64,000 bases of DNA from positions 310,001 to 374,000 of the forward strand of contig NZ_JAODOR010000011.1 of NCBI RefSeq assembly GCF_025398275.1. Direction: 5' to 3'. Below, in pieces: positions 35,612 to 43,722 of the stretch. The first letter of the stretch is position 1, and every line of letters starts with the position of its first letter. Source of the DNA: Microbacterium memoriense. Lineage in GTDB: Bacteria > Actinomycetota > Actinomycetes > Actinomycetales > Microbacteriaceae. The notes below the pieces were generated by a model. It was given only the letters and a program-made list of their open reading frames with translations. It searched no databases and was not told where the DNA came from. Both the position numbers and the translations under genes were made by a program.

Positions 35612-36450
35612 AGGGCGGCCTCCTTCGAGCGGGCGAAACGGTTCTGCACGAGGGCGATGACCGCGACGATGATGAGGAACACGACGGCCTTCGCCTGGCC
35701 GACTCCCTCGAATCCGGTGCGGCCGTAGAAGGTATTGAAGATGTTCAGCGCGAGCAGTTCGCTCAGTCGCGACGGGGCACCGTTGGTGAGGGCGAGGTTC
35801 TGGTCGAACATCTTGAACCCGTTGGTGATGGTCAGGAAGGTGCAGACGGTGATCGCGGGCATCACGAGCGGGATGATCACGCTGCGCAGTGTCCGGCCGT
35901 TGGAGGCTCCGTCCATCTCGGACGCTTCGAGGAGTTCGGTCGGCACGGACTGCAGCCCGGCGATGTAGATGACCATCATGTAGCCGATCTGCTGCCAGCA
36001 CATGAGGATGACCATGCCCCAGAAGCCGTACGAGGCGTCGTAGGTGATCGAGCGGGCCCACATGCCCAGCACGCCGTTCAGCAGAAGCAGCCAGACGTAG
36101 CCGAGGACGATCCCGCCGATCAGGTTCGGCATGAAGAACACCGAGCGGAAGACGTTCTTGCCGCGGAAGTTCTTCACCAGCAGGTACGCGATGGCGAACG
36201 CGAACACGTTGATCAGAACGGTGGTCACCACAGCGAATGCGGCGGTGTACCACAGCGAGTGGAGGAACACCTCGTCGCCGAACAGCTTCGCGTAGTTGTT
36301 CAGGCCGACCCACGTGCTGCGGGTGACGGTCCGGAACTCGGTGAACGAGAGGTATACGCCCAGGATGAACGGGACGATGAACCCGATGATGAAGGCGGCT
36401 ACCGTCGGTCCGGTGAACAGCCACCCCCAGCGGGCGAGGGACTTCTTCAT
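35608..36450 (-). CDS. Sugar ABC transporter permease (MalF-like)
   Basis: 280-residue permease from ATG 36450 (KKSLARWGWLFTGPTVAAFI), six helices. ELLEASEMDGASNGRTLRSV near 193 is the EAA loop. The frame stays open upstream through the 116-bp spacer to the binding-protein gene, but that part is Arg-rich and non-membrane. Forms the channel with the MalG-like subunit. Confidence 0.9.
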   Translation of the reverse strand: MKKSLARWGWLFTGPTVAAFIIGFIVPFILGVYLSFTEFRTVTRSTWVGLNNYAKLFGDEVFLHSLWYTAAFAVVTTVLINVFAFAIAYLLVKNFRGKNVFRSVFFMPNLIGGIVLGYVWLLLLNGVLGMWARSITYDASYGFWGMVILMCWQQIGYMMVIYIAGLQSVPTELLEASEMDGASNGRTLRSVIIPLVMPAITVCTFLTITNGFKMFDQNLALTNGAPSRLSELLALNIFNTFYGRTGFEGVGQAKAVVFLIIVAVIALVQNRFARSKEAAL

Positions 36451-36490
36451 GATGCGTGCTCCTGCAACGGGCGCGGTGGTAGGGATGGAT

Positions 36491-36527
36491 GTGCCGGCGG
36501 GGCGACTCGCGTCGCCGCCGCCGGCAC
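36491..36527 (-). promoter_or_regulatory. Intra-operon stem-loop between binding-protein and permease genes
   Basis: Arms GTGCCGGCGGGGCGAC (36491-36506) and its complement at 36511-36527 with one bulged base and a TCGC tetraloop, giving a 16-bp stem. It lies 40 bp after the binding-protein stop with no U tract. Such hairpins protect upstream mRNA and lower permease expression, as in malE-malF of enterics. Confidence 0.6.
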
Positions 36528-36566
36528 GGGGGTGCGGATGCCGGTGGCTTCCGCGTCTGGAATCGA

Positions 36567-37907
36567 TCAGCCGTTGGCGAGCTGGTACTCGGTGGCCCAG
36601 CCGTCGACGTAGGCGGTCTCGACAGCGTCCCAGTCGCCGGTGCCCTGGGCGTACTGCAGCAGTGCCTGTCCGACGCCGTTCTTCCACTCCTCGGAAGGCA
36701 TGACGGTGAAGTTCCACGTGACGGCGGTCTTGCCGGCTGCGGTGTACTCGGCGTCGGCGCGGACGAGCGGGTTGGCCGGCAGGTAGTCGCCGAACGTGTC
36801 GAACGGGGTCACGAAGCCCATGGTGTTGGCCAGCGTGTCACGACCGGTGTCGGAGGTGATGACCCACTCCAGGAAGTCCTTCGTGGCCTGCTGATCGGCC
36901 TCGGACGACTCGTTGTTGACGACCCAGTAGTTCTCCGAACCCGTGACCAGGCCCGAGTTCTCTTCGCCCTCGGCGCCGATGTAGATCGGCAGCATGCCGA
37001 GGTCCTCATCCGCGACCGCCTGGCCGGAGACGTCGCCGTAGGCCCACGTCCCGTTCTGGTAGAACGCGGCCTTGCCCAAGGCGAACTCGCTGTTGGTGTC
37101 TTCGATCGTCTTGCCCGACAGGGTCGAGGGGTCGACCGTGGCGTTGTTGATGTACAGGTCGAAGATGTCCTGGTAGCCGTCGAGGTAGCTGTCGTTGATC
37201 TCGGCGGGCTGACCGGTCACGCCGTCTGCCTTGAACTGCCAGTACAGCGGGATGTTGGCCAGGTGGGTCTTGAAACGCCAGTCGCTCGAGGAGTCGAAGC
37301 CGGCCGAGGTGAACGCACCCTCGATGCCGAGGTCGTCCTTGTGTGCCTGAATGCCCTCGACGACGGACGAGAGCGTGGCGAAGTCGGTGATCTCGTCGAT
37401 CGACGAGACGGACGAGTCGCCCAGTGCGATGTAGTCGTTGACGATCTTCTTGTTGTAGATGATGCCGTAGGTCTCCACGACGTACGGGATCGCCAGGACC
37501 TCGCCGTCGTCGCCGGTGAGGGCGACGGACTGGTCGTTGAGGTGCTCGTAAACGGCCGTGTCGGACAGGTCGGCGACGTAGTCCTTCCAGCTGGCCAGAC
37601 CGACCGGGCCGTTGACCTGGAACAGCGTCGGGGCGTTGCTCTTGGCCATCTCGGACTTCAGCGTGGTCTCGTAGGTGCCAGACGCCGCGGTCTGCACGTC
37701 GACCTGCACGCCGGTCTCCTCCGTGTACTCGGCGGCCAAGGCCACCCAGTCGTCGGCCTGCTCGGGCTTGAAGTTGAGGTAGTACACCTTGCCTTCGGCG
37801 TCTCCGCCGTCGCCGTCCCCACCGGCGCTGCAGCCGGCGAGAGCCGCGGTGAGTGCGGTCACTGTGAGACCGGCGGCGATCACGGTCGCCATTTTGCGCT
37901 TCATCAT
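36567..37907 (-). CDS. Sugar ABC transporter substrate-binding lipoprotein
   Basis: 446-residue family 1 binding protein. Signal peptide with lipobox (VTALTAALAGC, lipidated Cys near 26) and a Gly/Asp-rich tether. YYLNFKPEQADDWVALAAEY near 42 and PTLFQVNGPVGLASWKDYVA near 94 match MalE/UgpB-like proteins; FALGKAAFYQNGTWAYGD near 278 is the conserved ligand-lobe stretch. Two adjacent ATG codons (37907, 37904) start the gene. Controlled by the promoter and operator at 37980-38034. Confidence 0.92.
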   Translation of the reverse strand: MMKRKMATVIAAGLTVTALTAALAGCSAGGDGDGGDAEGKVYYLNFKPEQADDWVALAAEYTEETGVQVDVQTAASGTYETTLKSEMAKSNAPTLFQVNGPVGLASWKDYVADLSDTAVYEHLNDQSVALTGDDGEVLAIPYVVETYGIIYNKKIVNDYIALGDSSVSSIDEITDFATLSSVVEGIQAHKDDLGIEGAFTSAGFDSSSDWRFKTHLANIPLYWQFKADGVTGQPAEINDSYLDGYQDIFDLYINNATVDPSTLSGKTIEDTNSEFALGKAAFYQNGTWAYGDVSGQAVADEDLGMLPIYIGAEGEENSGLVTGSENYWVVNNESSEADQQATKDFLEWVITSDTGRDTLANTMGFVTPFDTFGDYLPANPLVRADAEYTAAGKTAVTWNFTVMPSEEWKNGVGQALLQYAQGTGDWDAVETAYVDGWATEYQLANG

Positions 37908-37979
37908 TGTCCTGGGCCTTCCTTCTTTGGATCGAGGACACTCTTGTGCTCCGTCGCATCTGCGCTTCGGGGCGATTTG

Positions 37980-37995
37980 CCGGAATCGGTTCCGG
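37980..37995. promoter_or_regulatory. LacI-family operator O1 upstream of the sugar-binding protein gene
   Basis: CCGGAATCGGTTCCGG, a near-perfect palindrome with a central CG, the hallmark of LacI-family operators. It starts about 10 bp downstream of the -10 element and overlaps the expected transcription start. It differs at two positions from O2 (38791-38806). Confidence 0.75.
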
Positions 37996-38005
37996 GCTGA
38001 TGCAC

Positions 38006-38034
38006 ACAGTACGCGTCCGCCCCGGGGGATGCAA
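38006..38034 (-). promoter_or_regulatory. Promoter of the maltose importer operon
   Basis: On the minus strand, -35 TTGCAT (38034-38029) and -10 TACTGT (38011-38006) separated by exactly 17 nt; the LacI-type operator O1 lies immediately downstream. The leader to ATG 37907 is about 90 nt. Confidence 0.65.
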
Positions 38035-38072
38035 GAGCGCCGGTCGCCCTGCGGCGCGCCGCAGGGCTGGTC

Positions 38073-38720
38073 TCAGGATGCGGCGACGTCGGCGCTGTCG
38101 TCGAGCGGCGCGGTCGGCAACAGGGGCTCCAGGGCCCGCTCGATCAGGGGCATGGCGCCGAAGACCGCCAGCGGGTAGCCGAGCAGCACCAGGATGATCA
38201 CGGCCTGGGGTAGCTGCATCCACACCGTCACCGCGAGCGAGCCGATCACGAGACGGATGATCAGGGCGCCGCCGGAGTACGGCAGGCGGCCGAAGGCGAC
38301 CGCCGCGGCGTTGCCCAGAGTGCGCCACGGGGTGTTCACGAAGCGCGCTTGAAGCGCCCAGACGAACGGGAAGATCAGCAGAAAAACAACGCTCAGCAGC
38401 ACCTTGAGGATGAGCAGCTCATCGAGTTGCACGAAAATCCACGTCGCCAGCACGGCGGCGGCGACAGGGCCCACGACGGCCCAAAGAAGCGTCGCCTGTC
38501 GGAGATTGGAGCGGAACGAGAACCAGAACGTGCGCGCGGCACCGCTGTCGGTGCCGTCCAGCACACGGCGTGCGGTGTCGTAGAGCGCCGTCATGCTCGC
38601 TCCGACGGTGATCACCGGCAGGCAGGTGATCAGGGTCAGCAGATTCAGCACGATGATGTCGCCGACCATGCTCATGGCTCGCCACATCGGTGCATTCGCG
38701 TCGAACAGTCGAGAGAACAC
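38073..38720 (-). CDS. YesL-family (DUF624) membrane protein
   Basis: 215-residue membrane protein with about five helices. VGDIIVLNLLTLITCLPVIT near 18, GASMTALYDTARRVL near 40 and SNLRQATLLW near 70 match DUF624/YesL proteins, which often lie beside sugar ABC operons with unknown function. GTG 38720 is preceded by GGAGG (38730-38726) at 5 nt, which decides the start over GTG 38726 and the longer frame. Divergent from the phosphorylase, sharing a 152-bp control region with operator O2. Confidence 0.8.
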   Translation of the reverse strand: MFSRLFDANAPMWRAMSMVGDIIVLNLLTLITCLPVITVGASMTALYDTARRVLDGTDSGAARTFWFSFRSNLRQATLLWAVVGPVAAAVLATWIFVQLDELLILKVLLSVVFLLIFPFVWALQARFVNTPWRTLGNAAAVAFGRLPYSGGALIIRLVIGSLAVTVWMQLPQAVIILVLLGYPLAVFGAMPLIERALEPLLPTAPLDDSADVAAS

Positions 38721-38790
38721 CGCCACCTCCGCAGTCAGCCTAATAGCGGGCGTCGGCGTGCGGCTGAGGAGAGCCTGGAGTAGGGTCTTT

Positions 38791-38806
38791 CCGGATACGG
38801 TTCCGG
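38791..38806. promoter_or_regulatory. LacI-family operator O2 upstream of maltose phosphorylase
   Basis: CCGGATACGGTTCCGG, identical to O1 at 14 of 16 positions. It starts 5 bp after a -10-like TAGGGT (38781-38786) on the plus strand, at the expected start of transcription of the phosphorylase gene. It also lies 71 bp upstream of the divergent yesL-like start. Confidence 0.72.
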
Positions 38807-38872
38807 AGATCGATTCGGGCCAGGACAACATCGCGTGCGCATAGCTGCGTGGCGCAGGAGGAGGCGGAGCTC

Positions 38873-41152
38873 ATGGGCGAGCGGGTGTTCGACATTGCGC
38901 GGGATGCAGTCGAGACGACACGGCTGGATCACGATCGGATCCGGCTGATCGAGTCGATCACCTCGATCGGCAACGGTCACATGGGCATGCGCGGCAACTT
39001 CGAGGAGGGCTACTCCGGCGATACGCACAAGGGCACGTACATCGCAGGAGTGTGGTTCCCCGACAAGACGCGTGTCGGATGGTGGAAGAACGGCTACCCC
39101 GACTACTTCGGCAAGGTCATCAACGCGATCGATCTGATCGCCGTCGGCATTGAGCTGGACGGAGTGCCGGTCGATCTGTTCACGGGACGCCACACCGATT
39201 TCGCCCTGCGGCTCGATCTGCGCAACGGCCTGCTCAGCCGGTCGTACGTGTACGAGACGGCGCAGGCCCGGGTGCGACTGTCGTTCGAGCGTTTCCTGTC
39301 CGTGCAGACGCGGGAGCTGTGCCTGCAGCGCATCCGCGTGGAGGTGCTCAGCGGCACGGCTGAGGTGCAACTGACTCCGCGCCTGAACGGGGACGTGCAC
39401 AACGTCGACGCCAACTACGGCGAGCAGTTCTGGCAGGAGGAATCGCGTGGCTCCCTGCCCGTCCCGTACCTGTCGGTGCGCACCATCGCCAACCCGTTCG
39501 GGACACCGCAGTTCACCGTCACCGCCGCGATGCGGGCGGAGGCCACCGGGCTCACGTGCGCGGCCGCCATCGACGCGCCGTGGGAGGTGGGCACGGTGTT
39601 CACCGGCACGCTGTCGGCCGGCCAGACGGCGGAGCTGATCAAGACCACGGCAGTGGTCACCACACGCGACATCGACGCGGCCGATCACGTCGATGCAGTG
39701 GGGACACTCCTGGAGGAGTCCGGCATCCGCTCCTTCGACGAGCAGCTCGCGGCGCACACCGCGCTGTGGGAACAGCGCTGGGCGCGGGCCCAGGTGGTCA
39801 TCGAGGGCGATGACGAGGCGCAGCAGGGCATCCAGTTCAATCTCTTCCAACTGTTCTCGACATACTTCGGCGAAGACCAGCGGCTCAATGTTGGTCCCAA
39901 GGGCTTCACCGGCGAGAAGTACGGCGGCGCCACCTACTGGGACACCGAGGCGTATCTGGTCCCGCTCTATCTGGCCGTCGCGCCCCCGGAGGTCTCGCGC
40001 TCGCTGCTGACCTACCGGCATGAGCAGCTGCCGCAGGCCCAGCACAACGCGCGCCAGCAGGACCTCGCCGGCGCGCTGTACCCGATGGTGACGTTCACGG
40101 GCGTCGAGTGCCACAACGAGTGGGAGATCACCTTCGAGGAGATTCACCGCAACGGCGCGATCGCCTACGCCATCCACAATTACACGCGGTACACCGCAGA
40201 CCGGTCCTACCTGGAAGGCCCCGGCATCGAGGTGCTGGTCGAGATCAGCCGGTTCTGGGCCGATCGCGTCCACTTCTCCGCGCGCACGGGCACCTACATG
40301 CTGCATGGAGTGACCGGGCCCAACGAGTACGAGAACAACGTCAACAACAACTGGTACACGAACTACCTGGCCTCGTGGGTGCTCCGATACACTCGTGCGA
40401 CCCTGGCCGAGCTTCCCGAGGCACGCGCGGCGCGGCTCGGCGTATCGGCCGAGGAGAGCGCCCGGTGGCAGCTGATCGCGGACGGCATGTACCTGCCGGT
40501 CGACGATCAGCTGGGCATCAACGTGCAGCACGATGGCTTCCTCGACAAGGATCTGCGCAGCACGGCGACCATCCCCGCGGCGCAGCGCCCCATCAACCAG
40601 AACTGGTCATGGGACCGCATCCTGCGGTCGTGCTTCATCAAGCAGGCCGATGTGCTCCAGGGCATGTACCTGTTCGAGGAGGACTTCAGCGTCGACGACC
40701 TGCGGCGCAACTTCGACTTCTACGAGCCGATGACGGTCCACGAATCGTCGCTGTCGGCGTCTATCCACTCGATTGTGGCGTCCTCGATCGGCAACGAGGA
40801 CGGGGCGATCGAGCTGTACCGGCGCACCGCACGCCTGGATCTGGACAACTACAACGACGACACCGAGGACGGCCTGCACATCACGTCGATGAGCGGCGCC
40901 TGGCTCTCGATCGTGCAGGGCTTCGCCGGTATGCGCGTGCGCGAGGACACCTTGTCGCTGCGCCCGTTCTGCCCCGACGGCTGGGACGCGTACACGTTCA
41001 CGGTCGGCTTCCGCGGGCGCGTCATGGAAGTGCGTGTGAGTGCGGCGTCGGTCGAGCTGACGCTTCGGGAGGGCGACGCGATCGAGATCGACGTGCACGA
41101 TCGCACGCACCTGCTCGAGGACGTCCTGACGCTCACGTCCGTGACGACCTGA
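38873..41152 (+). CDS. Glycoside hydrolase family 65 phosphorylase, probable maltose phosphorylase
   Basis: Inverting GH65 phosphorylase, 759 residues from ATG 38873, cytosolic: maltose + phosphate to beta-glucose 1-phosphate + glucose. SITSIGNGHMGMRGNFEEGY near 28 opens the N-terminal domain; YWDTEAYLVPLYL near 361 is the conserved (alpha/alpha)6 stretch, and HGVTGPNEYENNVNNNWYTN near 478 carries the catalytic Glu485. The NEYENNVNNNWYTN form is typical of maltose phosphorylase; trehalose and kojibiose enzymes usually read DEY. AGGAGGAGG at 38856-38864 supports this ATG over GTG 38849. No beta-phosphoglucomutase gene lies nearby. Controlled by O2. Confidence 0.9.
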   Translation: MGERVFDIARDAVETTRLDHDRIRLIESITSIGNGHMGMRGNFEEGYSGDTHKGTYIAGVWFPDKTRVGWWKNGYPDYFGKVINAIDLIAVGIELDGVPVDLFTGRHTDFALRLDLRNGLLSRSYVYETAQARVRLSFERFLSVQTRELCLQRIRVEVLSGTAEVQLTPRLNGDVHNVDANYGEQFWQEESRGSLPVPYLSVRTIANPFGTPQFTVTAAMRAEATGLTCAAAIDAPWEVGTVFTGTLSAGQTAELIKTTAVVTTRDIDAADHVDAVGTLLEESGIRSFDEQLAAHTALWEQRWARAQVVIEGDDEAQQGIQFNLFQLFSTYFGEDQRLNVGPKGFTGEKYGGATYWDTEAYLVPLYLAVAPPEVSRSLLTYRHEQLPQAQHNARQQDLAGALYPMVTFTGVECHNEWEITFEEIHRNGAIAYAIHNYTRYTADRSYLEGPGIEVLVEISRFWADRVHFSARTGTYMLHGVTGPNEYENNVNNNWYTNYLASWVLRYTRATLAELPEARAARLGVSAEESARWQLIADGMYLPVDDQLGINVQHDGFLDKDLRSTATIPAAQRPINQNWSWDRILRSCFIKQADVLQGMYLFEEDFSVDDLRRNFDFYEPMTVHESSLSASIHSIVASSIGNEDGAIELYRRTARLDLDNYNDDTEDGLHITSMSGAWLSIVQGFAGMRVREDTLSLRPFCPDGWDAYTFTVGFRGRVMEVRVSAASVELTLREGDAIEIDVHDRTHLLEDVLTLTSVTT

Positions 41153-41190
41153 TCACGCGTACTTCCGCCGGTCCCCGATACCCTGGACCC

Positions 41191-41940
41191 ATGCCGCAGC
41201 CCGCCGTCGACGATTCCGCGTCCGTGCAGCCGTTTCGCACCGAGCCGGTCTCGTTCGTGCGGCGCGGGGGGCGGATGACCGACGGGCAGGAGCGCGGGTG
41301 GAGCGAGCTGGCGCCGTTCTACGTGATCCCGGTGGAACGCGATGCCGCCGTCACCAGCGTCCGTCCCGGCACCGAGATCGTGCCCGAGCAGATCTACGGC
41401 CGCTCGGCGCCGCTGATCGTGGAGATCGGCTCCGGGCAGGGCCACGCGATCGTCCACGCGGCCGGTGAGCGGCCGGATGCCGACTTTCTCGCCGTCGAGG
41501 TGTTCGTGGCGGGTCTTGCGCGCACGATGCTCGACGCAGAGCGGGCCGGCGTCAGCAATCTGCGGCTCGTCGAGGCCAACGCGCCGGAGGTCCTCGAGCA
41601 CCTGCTGCCCGAGGCATCCGTCGACGAGCTGTGGATCTTCTTCCCCGACCCGTGGCACAAGTCCAAGCACACCAAGCGCCGCCTGGTCGCACCACCGTTC
41701 CCGGCGCTGGCGGCGCGCGTGCTGCGCGATGGCGGCATCCTGCGGCTCGCGACGGACTGGGAAGACTACGCACGGCAGATGCGGCACGTGCTCGGCGAGG
41801 CCGACGATTTCGAGCCGATGTTCGACGGCGACTGGGGCGAGCGGTTCGAGGGCCGGATCATGACGGCGTTCGAGCGCAAGGGCCTCGCGAAAGGCCGTGA
41901 TATCCGCGACCTCGCCTACCGCCGCAGTCCGCGAGGCTGA
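41191..41940 (+). CDS. trmB: tRNA (guanine-N7-)-methyltransferase
   Basis: SAM-dependent enzyme forming m7G46 in tRNA variable loops, 249 residues. LIVEIGSGQGHAIVHAA near 75 (SAM motif), ADFLAVEVFVAGLART near 97, and IFFPDPWHKSKHTKRRLV near 150 (family signature). A longer N-terminal tail (about 60 residues, SFVRRGGRMTDGQERGW) is usual in actinobacteria. TACCCT (41179-41184) is 6 nt before ATG 41191. Confidence 0.93.
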   Translation: MPQPAVDDSASVQPFRTEPVSFVRRGGRMTDGQERGWSELAPFYVIPVERDAAVTSVRPGTEIVPEQIYGRSAPLIVEIGSGQGHAIVHAAGERPDADFLAVEVFVAGLARTMLDAERAGVSNLRLVEANAPEVLEHLLPEASVDELWIFFPDPWHKSKHTKRRLVAPPFPALAARVLRDGGILRLATDWEDYARQMRHVLGEADDFEPMFDGDWGERFEGRIMTAFERKGLAKGRDIRDLAYRRSPRG

Positions 41941-41943
41941 CCG

Positions 41944-42795
41944 GTGCCGGCGCATACCGCCACGGGCATGCGTCCGCACGTGTCGCTCGGAGCCCTCCCG
42001 GCGGTGCTGGTCTGTCTCGCCGCTCCCGCGCTGTTCGTCGCGCGACTGCCGTGGCTCGGGTGGGCGTTCCTCGCGGTCGGGATGATCGTCGCGCTCGCCA
42101 TCGAACGCCGGGGCGTGGCGGCATCCGCCCCCTCGCTCACGCGCGACCTGTCGCTCATCACGGTCGGGCTTCTGATCGTGAGCGTCATCGACCTCGCCGC
42201 GAAACTCGACAACCTGTCGATGGTGCGCTTCACGCTCGCTCTGGGTGGCGCGGTGCTCGTGCCGTACGTGATCTCCCGGTGGGTCTATCGCGATCGCGCG
42301 ATCCGCTTCCCGTGGCGCGGTGGCGGACGCTGGAAGCGCTGGCAGTGGGGGTGGCTCGCCGCTGTCCTCGTGCTCGGCTGGCTGATCCTGCCGTTCTACT
42401 TCATCAGTTCCGGTGTCTACGTGAACTGGCCCGTCGTAGACAGCCCGGACATGATCGCGCGCCTTTTCGTCGGCGTCGGGGCCGTCGGCATCTGGGATGA
42501 GCTGTTCTTCATCTGCACCGTGTTCGCCCTGTTGCGCCGACACTTCTCCGACGGTGCGGCGAACGTGCTGCAGGCCGTCGTGTTCGTCTCGTTCCTCTGG
42601 GAACTCGGCTATCGGTCGTGGGGGCCCGTGCTGACGATCCCGTTCGCATTGCTGCAGGCGATCATCTTCTTGAAGACGCGGTCGCTCGGCTATGTCGTGA
42701 CGGTGCATCTGCTGTTCGACGCCGTCGTGTTCGCGGTGCTGGTCCACGCGCACAACCCGGGGATGCTGGAGGGGTTCTTCCTGATCTCTCCCTGA
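41944..42795 (+). CDS. CPBP-like intramembrane protein
   Basis: 283-residue polytopic membrane protein, about eight helices. GIWDELFFICTVFALLRRHF near 181 and VVTVHLLFDAVVFAVLV near 245 resemble the CPBP/Abi motifs (EExxxR and HxxxD-like), but the first reads DELFF-ICTVFALLRR, with only one Glu and a displaced Arg, so protease activity is doubtful. GTG 41944 follows the trmB stop by 3 bp, so the genes are probably co-expressed. Confidence 0.68.
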   Translation: MPAHTATGMRPHVSLGALPAVLVCLAAPALFVARLPWLGWAFLAVGMIVALAIERRGVAASAPSLTRDLSLITVGLLIVSVIDLAAKLDNLSMVRFTLALGGAVLVPYVISRWVYRDRAIRFPWRGGGRWKRWQWGWLAAVLVLGWLILPFYFISSGVYVNWPVVDSPDMIARLFVGVGAVGIWDELFFICTVFALLRRHFSDGAANVLQAVVFVSFLWELGYRSWGPVLTIPFALLQAIIFLKTRSLGYVVTVHLLFDAVVFAVLVHAHNPGMLEGFFLISP

Positions 42796-42820
42796 TCAGG
42801 GCGTGCCCAGGTGCGCGGTC

Positions 42821-42826
42821 TAGCCT
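42821..42826 (+). promoter_or_regulatory. -10 hexamer for the riboswitch-controlled exporter
   Basis: TAGCCT, placing the start of transcription near 42833, about 18 nt before the guanidine-III aptamer and 72 nt before the ATG at 42905. No convincing -35. Confidence 0.5.
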
Positions 42827-42850
42827 GAAGACCTGGGCCGGATCAGGCCC

Positions 42851-42897
42851 CCGGACGACGGATCAGTACCCGGAACGCGACAAGACTGGCCAGGGAG
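42851..42897 (+). promoter_or_regulatory. Guanidine-III (ykkC-III) riboswitch
   Basis: Three conserved blocks in the correct order: CCGGACGA (42851-42858), GTACCCGG (42866-42873) and GACAAGAC (42879-42886), as in the Thermobifida fusca guanidine-III aptamer. The variable stem pairs ATCAGT (42862-42867) with ACTGGC (42885-42890), with one G-U pair, closing the compact pseudoknot. The 3' arm abuts the ribosome-binding site AGGGAG (42892-42897), so ligand binding is expected to change its access. The downstream gene is a guanidinium-type SMR exporter, the known partner. Confidence 0.87.
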
Positions 42898-42904
42898 CAC
42901 TGTC

Positions 42905-43225
42905 ATGTCGTGGATCATTCTCATCGTGTCCGGAATCCTCGAGGCCGTCTGGGCGACGGCGCTCGGAAAGTCCGAGGGGTTCACCAAGCTCGGGCCGTCG
43001 ATCGTGTTCGGCGTTGCACTGCTGGCGAGTATGGGCGGTCTCGCCTGGGCGATGCGCGACATCTCGACAGGTACGGCCTACGCCGTCTGGGTCGGCATCG
43101 GCGCAGCCCTCACGGTCACCTGGGCGATGGCCACGGGGGACGAGTCGTTCTCGATCGTGCGCATGCTGCTCATCCTCGGTCTCGTCGGCTGTGTCGTCGG
43201 GCTCAAGCTCGTCGGCCACGACTGA
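42905..43225 (+). CDS. sugE: SMR-family guanidinium exporter (Gdx/SugE)
   Basis: 106-residue, four-helix small multidrug resistance protein. VSGILEAVWATALGKSEGFT near 8 has the essential proton/substrate Glu13 and the SugE/Gdx-type context; GTAYAVWVGIGAALTVTWAM near 57 is the conserved helix-3 region. Gdx proteins export guanidinium in exchange for protons as dual-topology dimers. The riboswitch directly upstream supports guanidinium over a quaternary ammonium substrate. Overlaps the convergent PPTase-like gene by 23 bp. Confidence 0.92.
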   Translation: MSWIILIVSGILEAVWATALGKSEGFTKLGPSIVFGVALLASMGGLAWAMRDISTGTAYAVWVGIGAALTVTWAMATGDESFSIVRMLLILGLVGCVVGLKLVGHD

Positions 43226-43721
43226 CGGCGACGCTCACCAGAACACCCGGGGGCCCCACGGGCTCCCACCCCTCGAGGGGCCCGGCCGCGCCGGGAAGGT
43301 GGGCTGTCCATTGCCCGCCGTTCTCGGTGATCTCCACGACAGCATCGCCACGCAGACCGCGTCCGTCCGCTTTGAGCACCGCTTCGGTGCGCACCCAGCG
43401 GAGCAATCCCCCCTCGATACCGCCGGCCGCATCGCGGACCGGGTCGATCAGGCGCTCGGCATCGATCCCGAACGCCGACACCGTGTCGGGATGGATGCCG
43501 ATCACCACCACCCCGCCGGCATAGCTCACTGACGCGCGCCACGGCGCACCCGTCACCGTCACTGGTCCGTGTGGTCCGCCACAGTGCGGACACGCGTTCG
43601 ACAGGCCGGCATCCGCGTGCCCTTCGCGCGCCAGGAGCTCCCGCACGAGATTCCAGGCCCGCTCGCGCCGCTCCGCGCGGCCGCCCGGGGCGACCGCCCA
43701 GGCCAGTCGGAGGCCCGACAC
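43203..43721 (-). CDS. 4'-phosphopantetheinyl transferase-like protein
   Basis: 172 residues. CPHCGGPHGPVTVTG near 44 matches the pre-core C-x2-CG-x-PHG element of many Sfp-type PPTases, FGIDAERL near 83 is the Mg-binding region (usually GVDxE), and WVRTEAVLKADGRGL near 107 is the WxxKEAxxK signature with K replaced by T. Would transfer 4'-phosphopantetheine to carrier proteins. The changed signature residue leaves activity uncertain. No biosynthetic cluster is adjacent. Confidence 0.72.
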   Translation of the reverse strand: MSGLRLAWAVAPGGRAERRERAWNLVRELLAREGHADAGLSNACPHCGGPHGPVTVTGAPWRASVSYAGGVVVIGIHPDTVSAFGIDAERLIDPVRDAAGGIEGGLLRWVRTEAVLKADGRGLRGDAVVEITENGGQWTAHLPGAAGPLEGWEPVGPPGVLVSVAVSRGRRA

Positions 43722-43722
43722 G

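Noticed and set aside
38735..40531. Minus-strand open frame of 598 codons opposite the GH65 gene
   Set aside because: Shadow frame; its sequence lacks domain features and GH65 is unambiguous.
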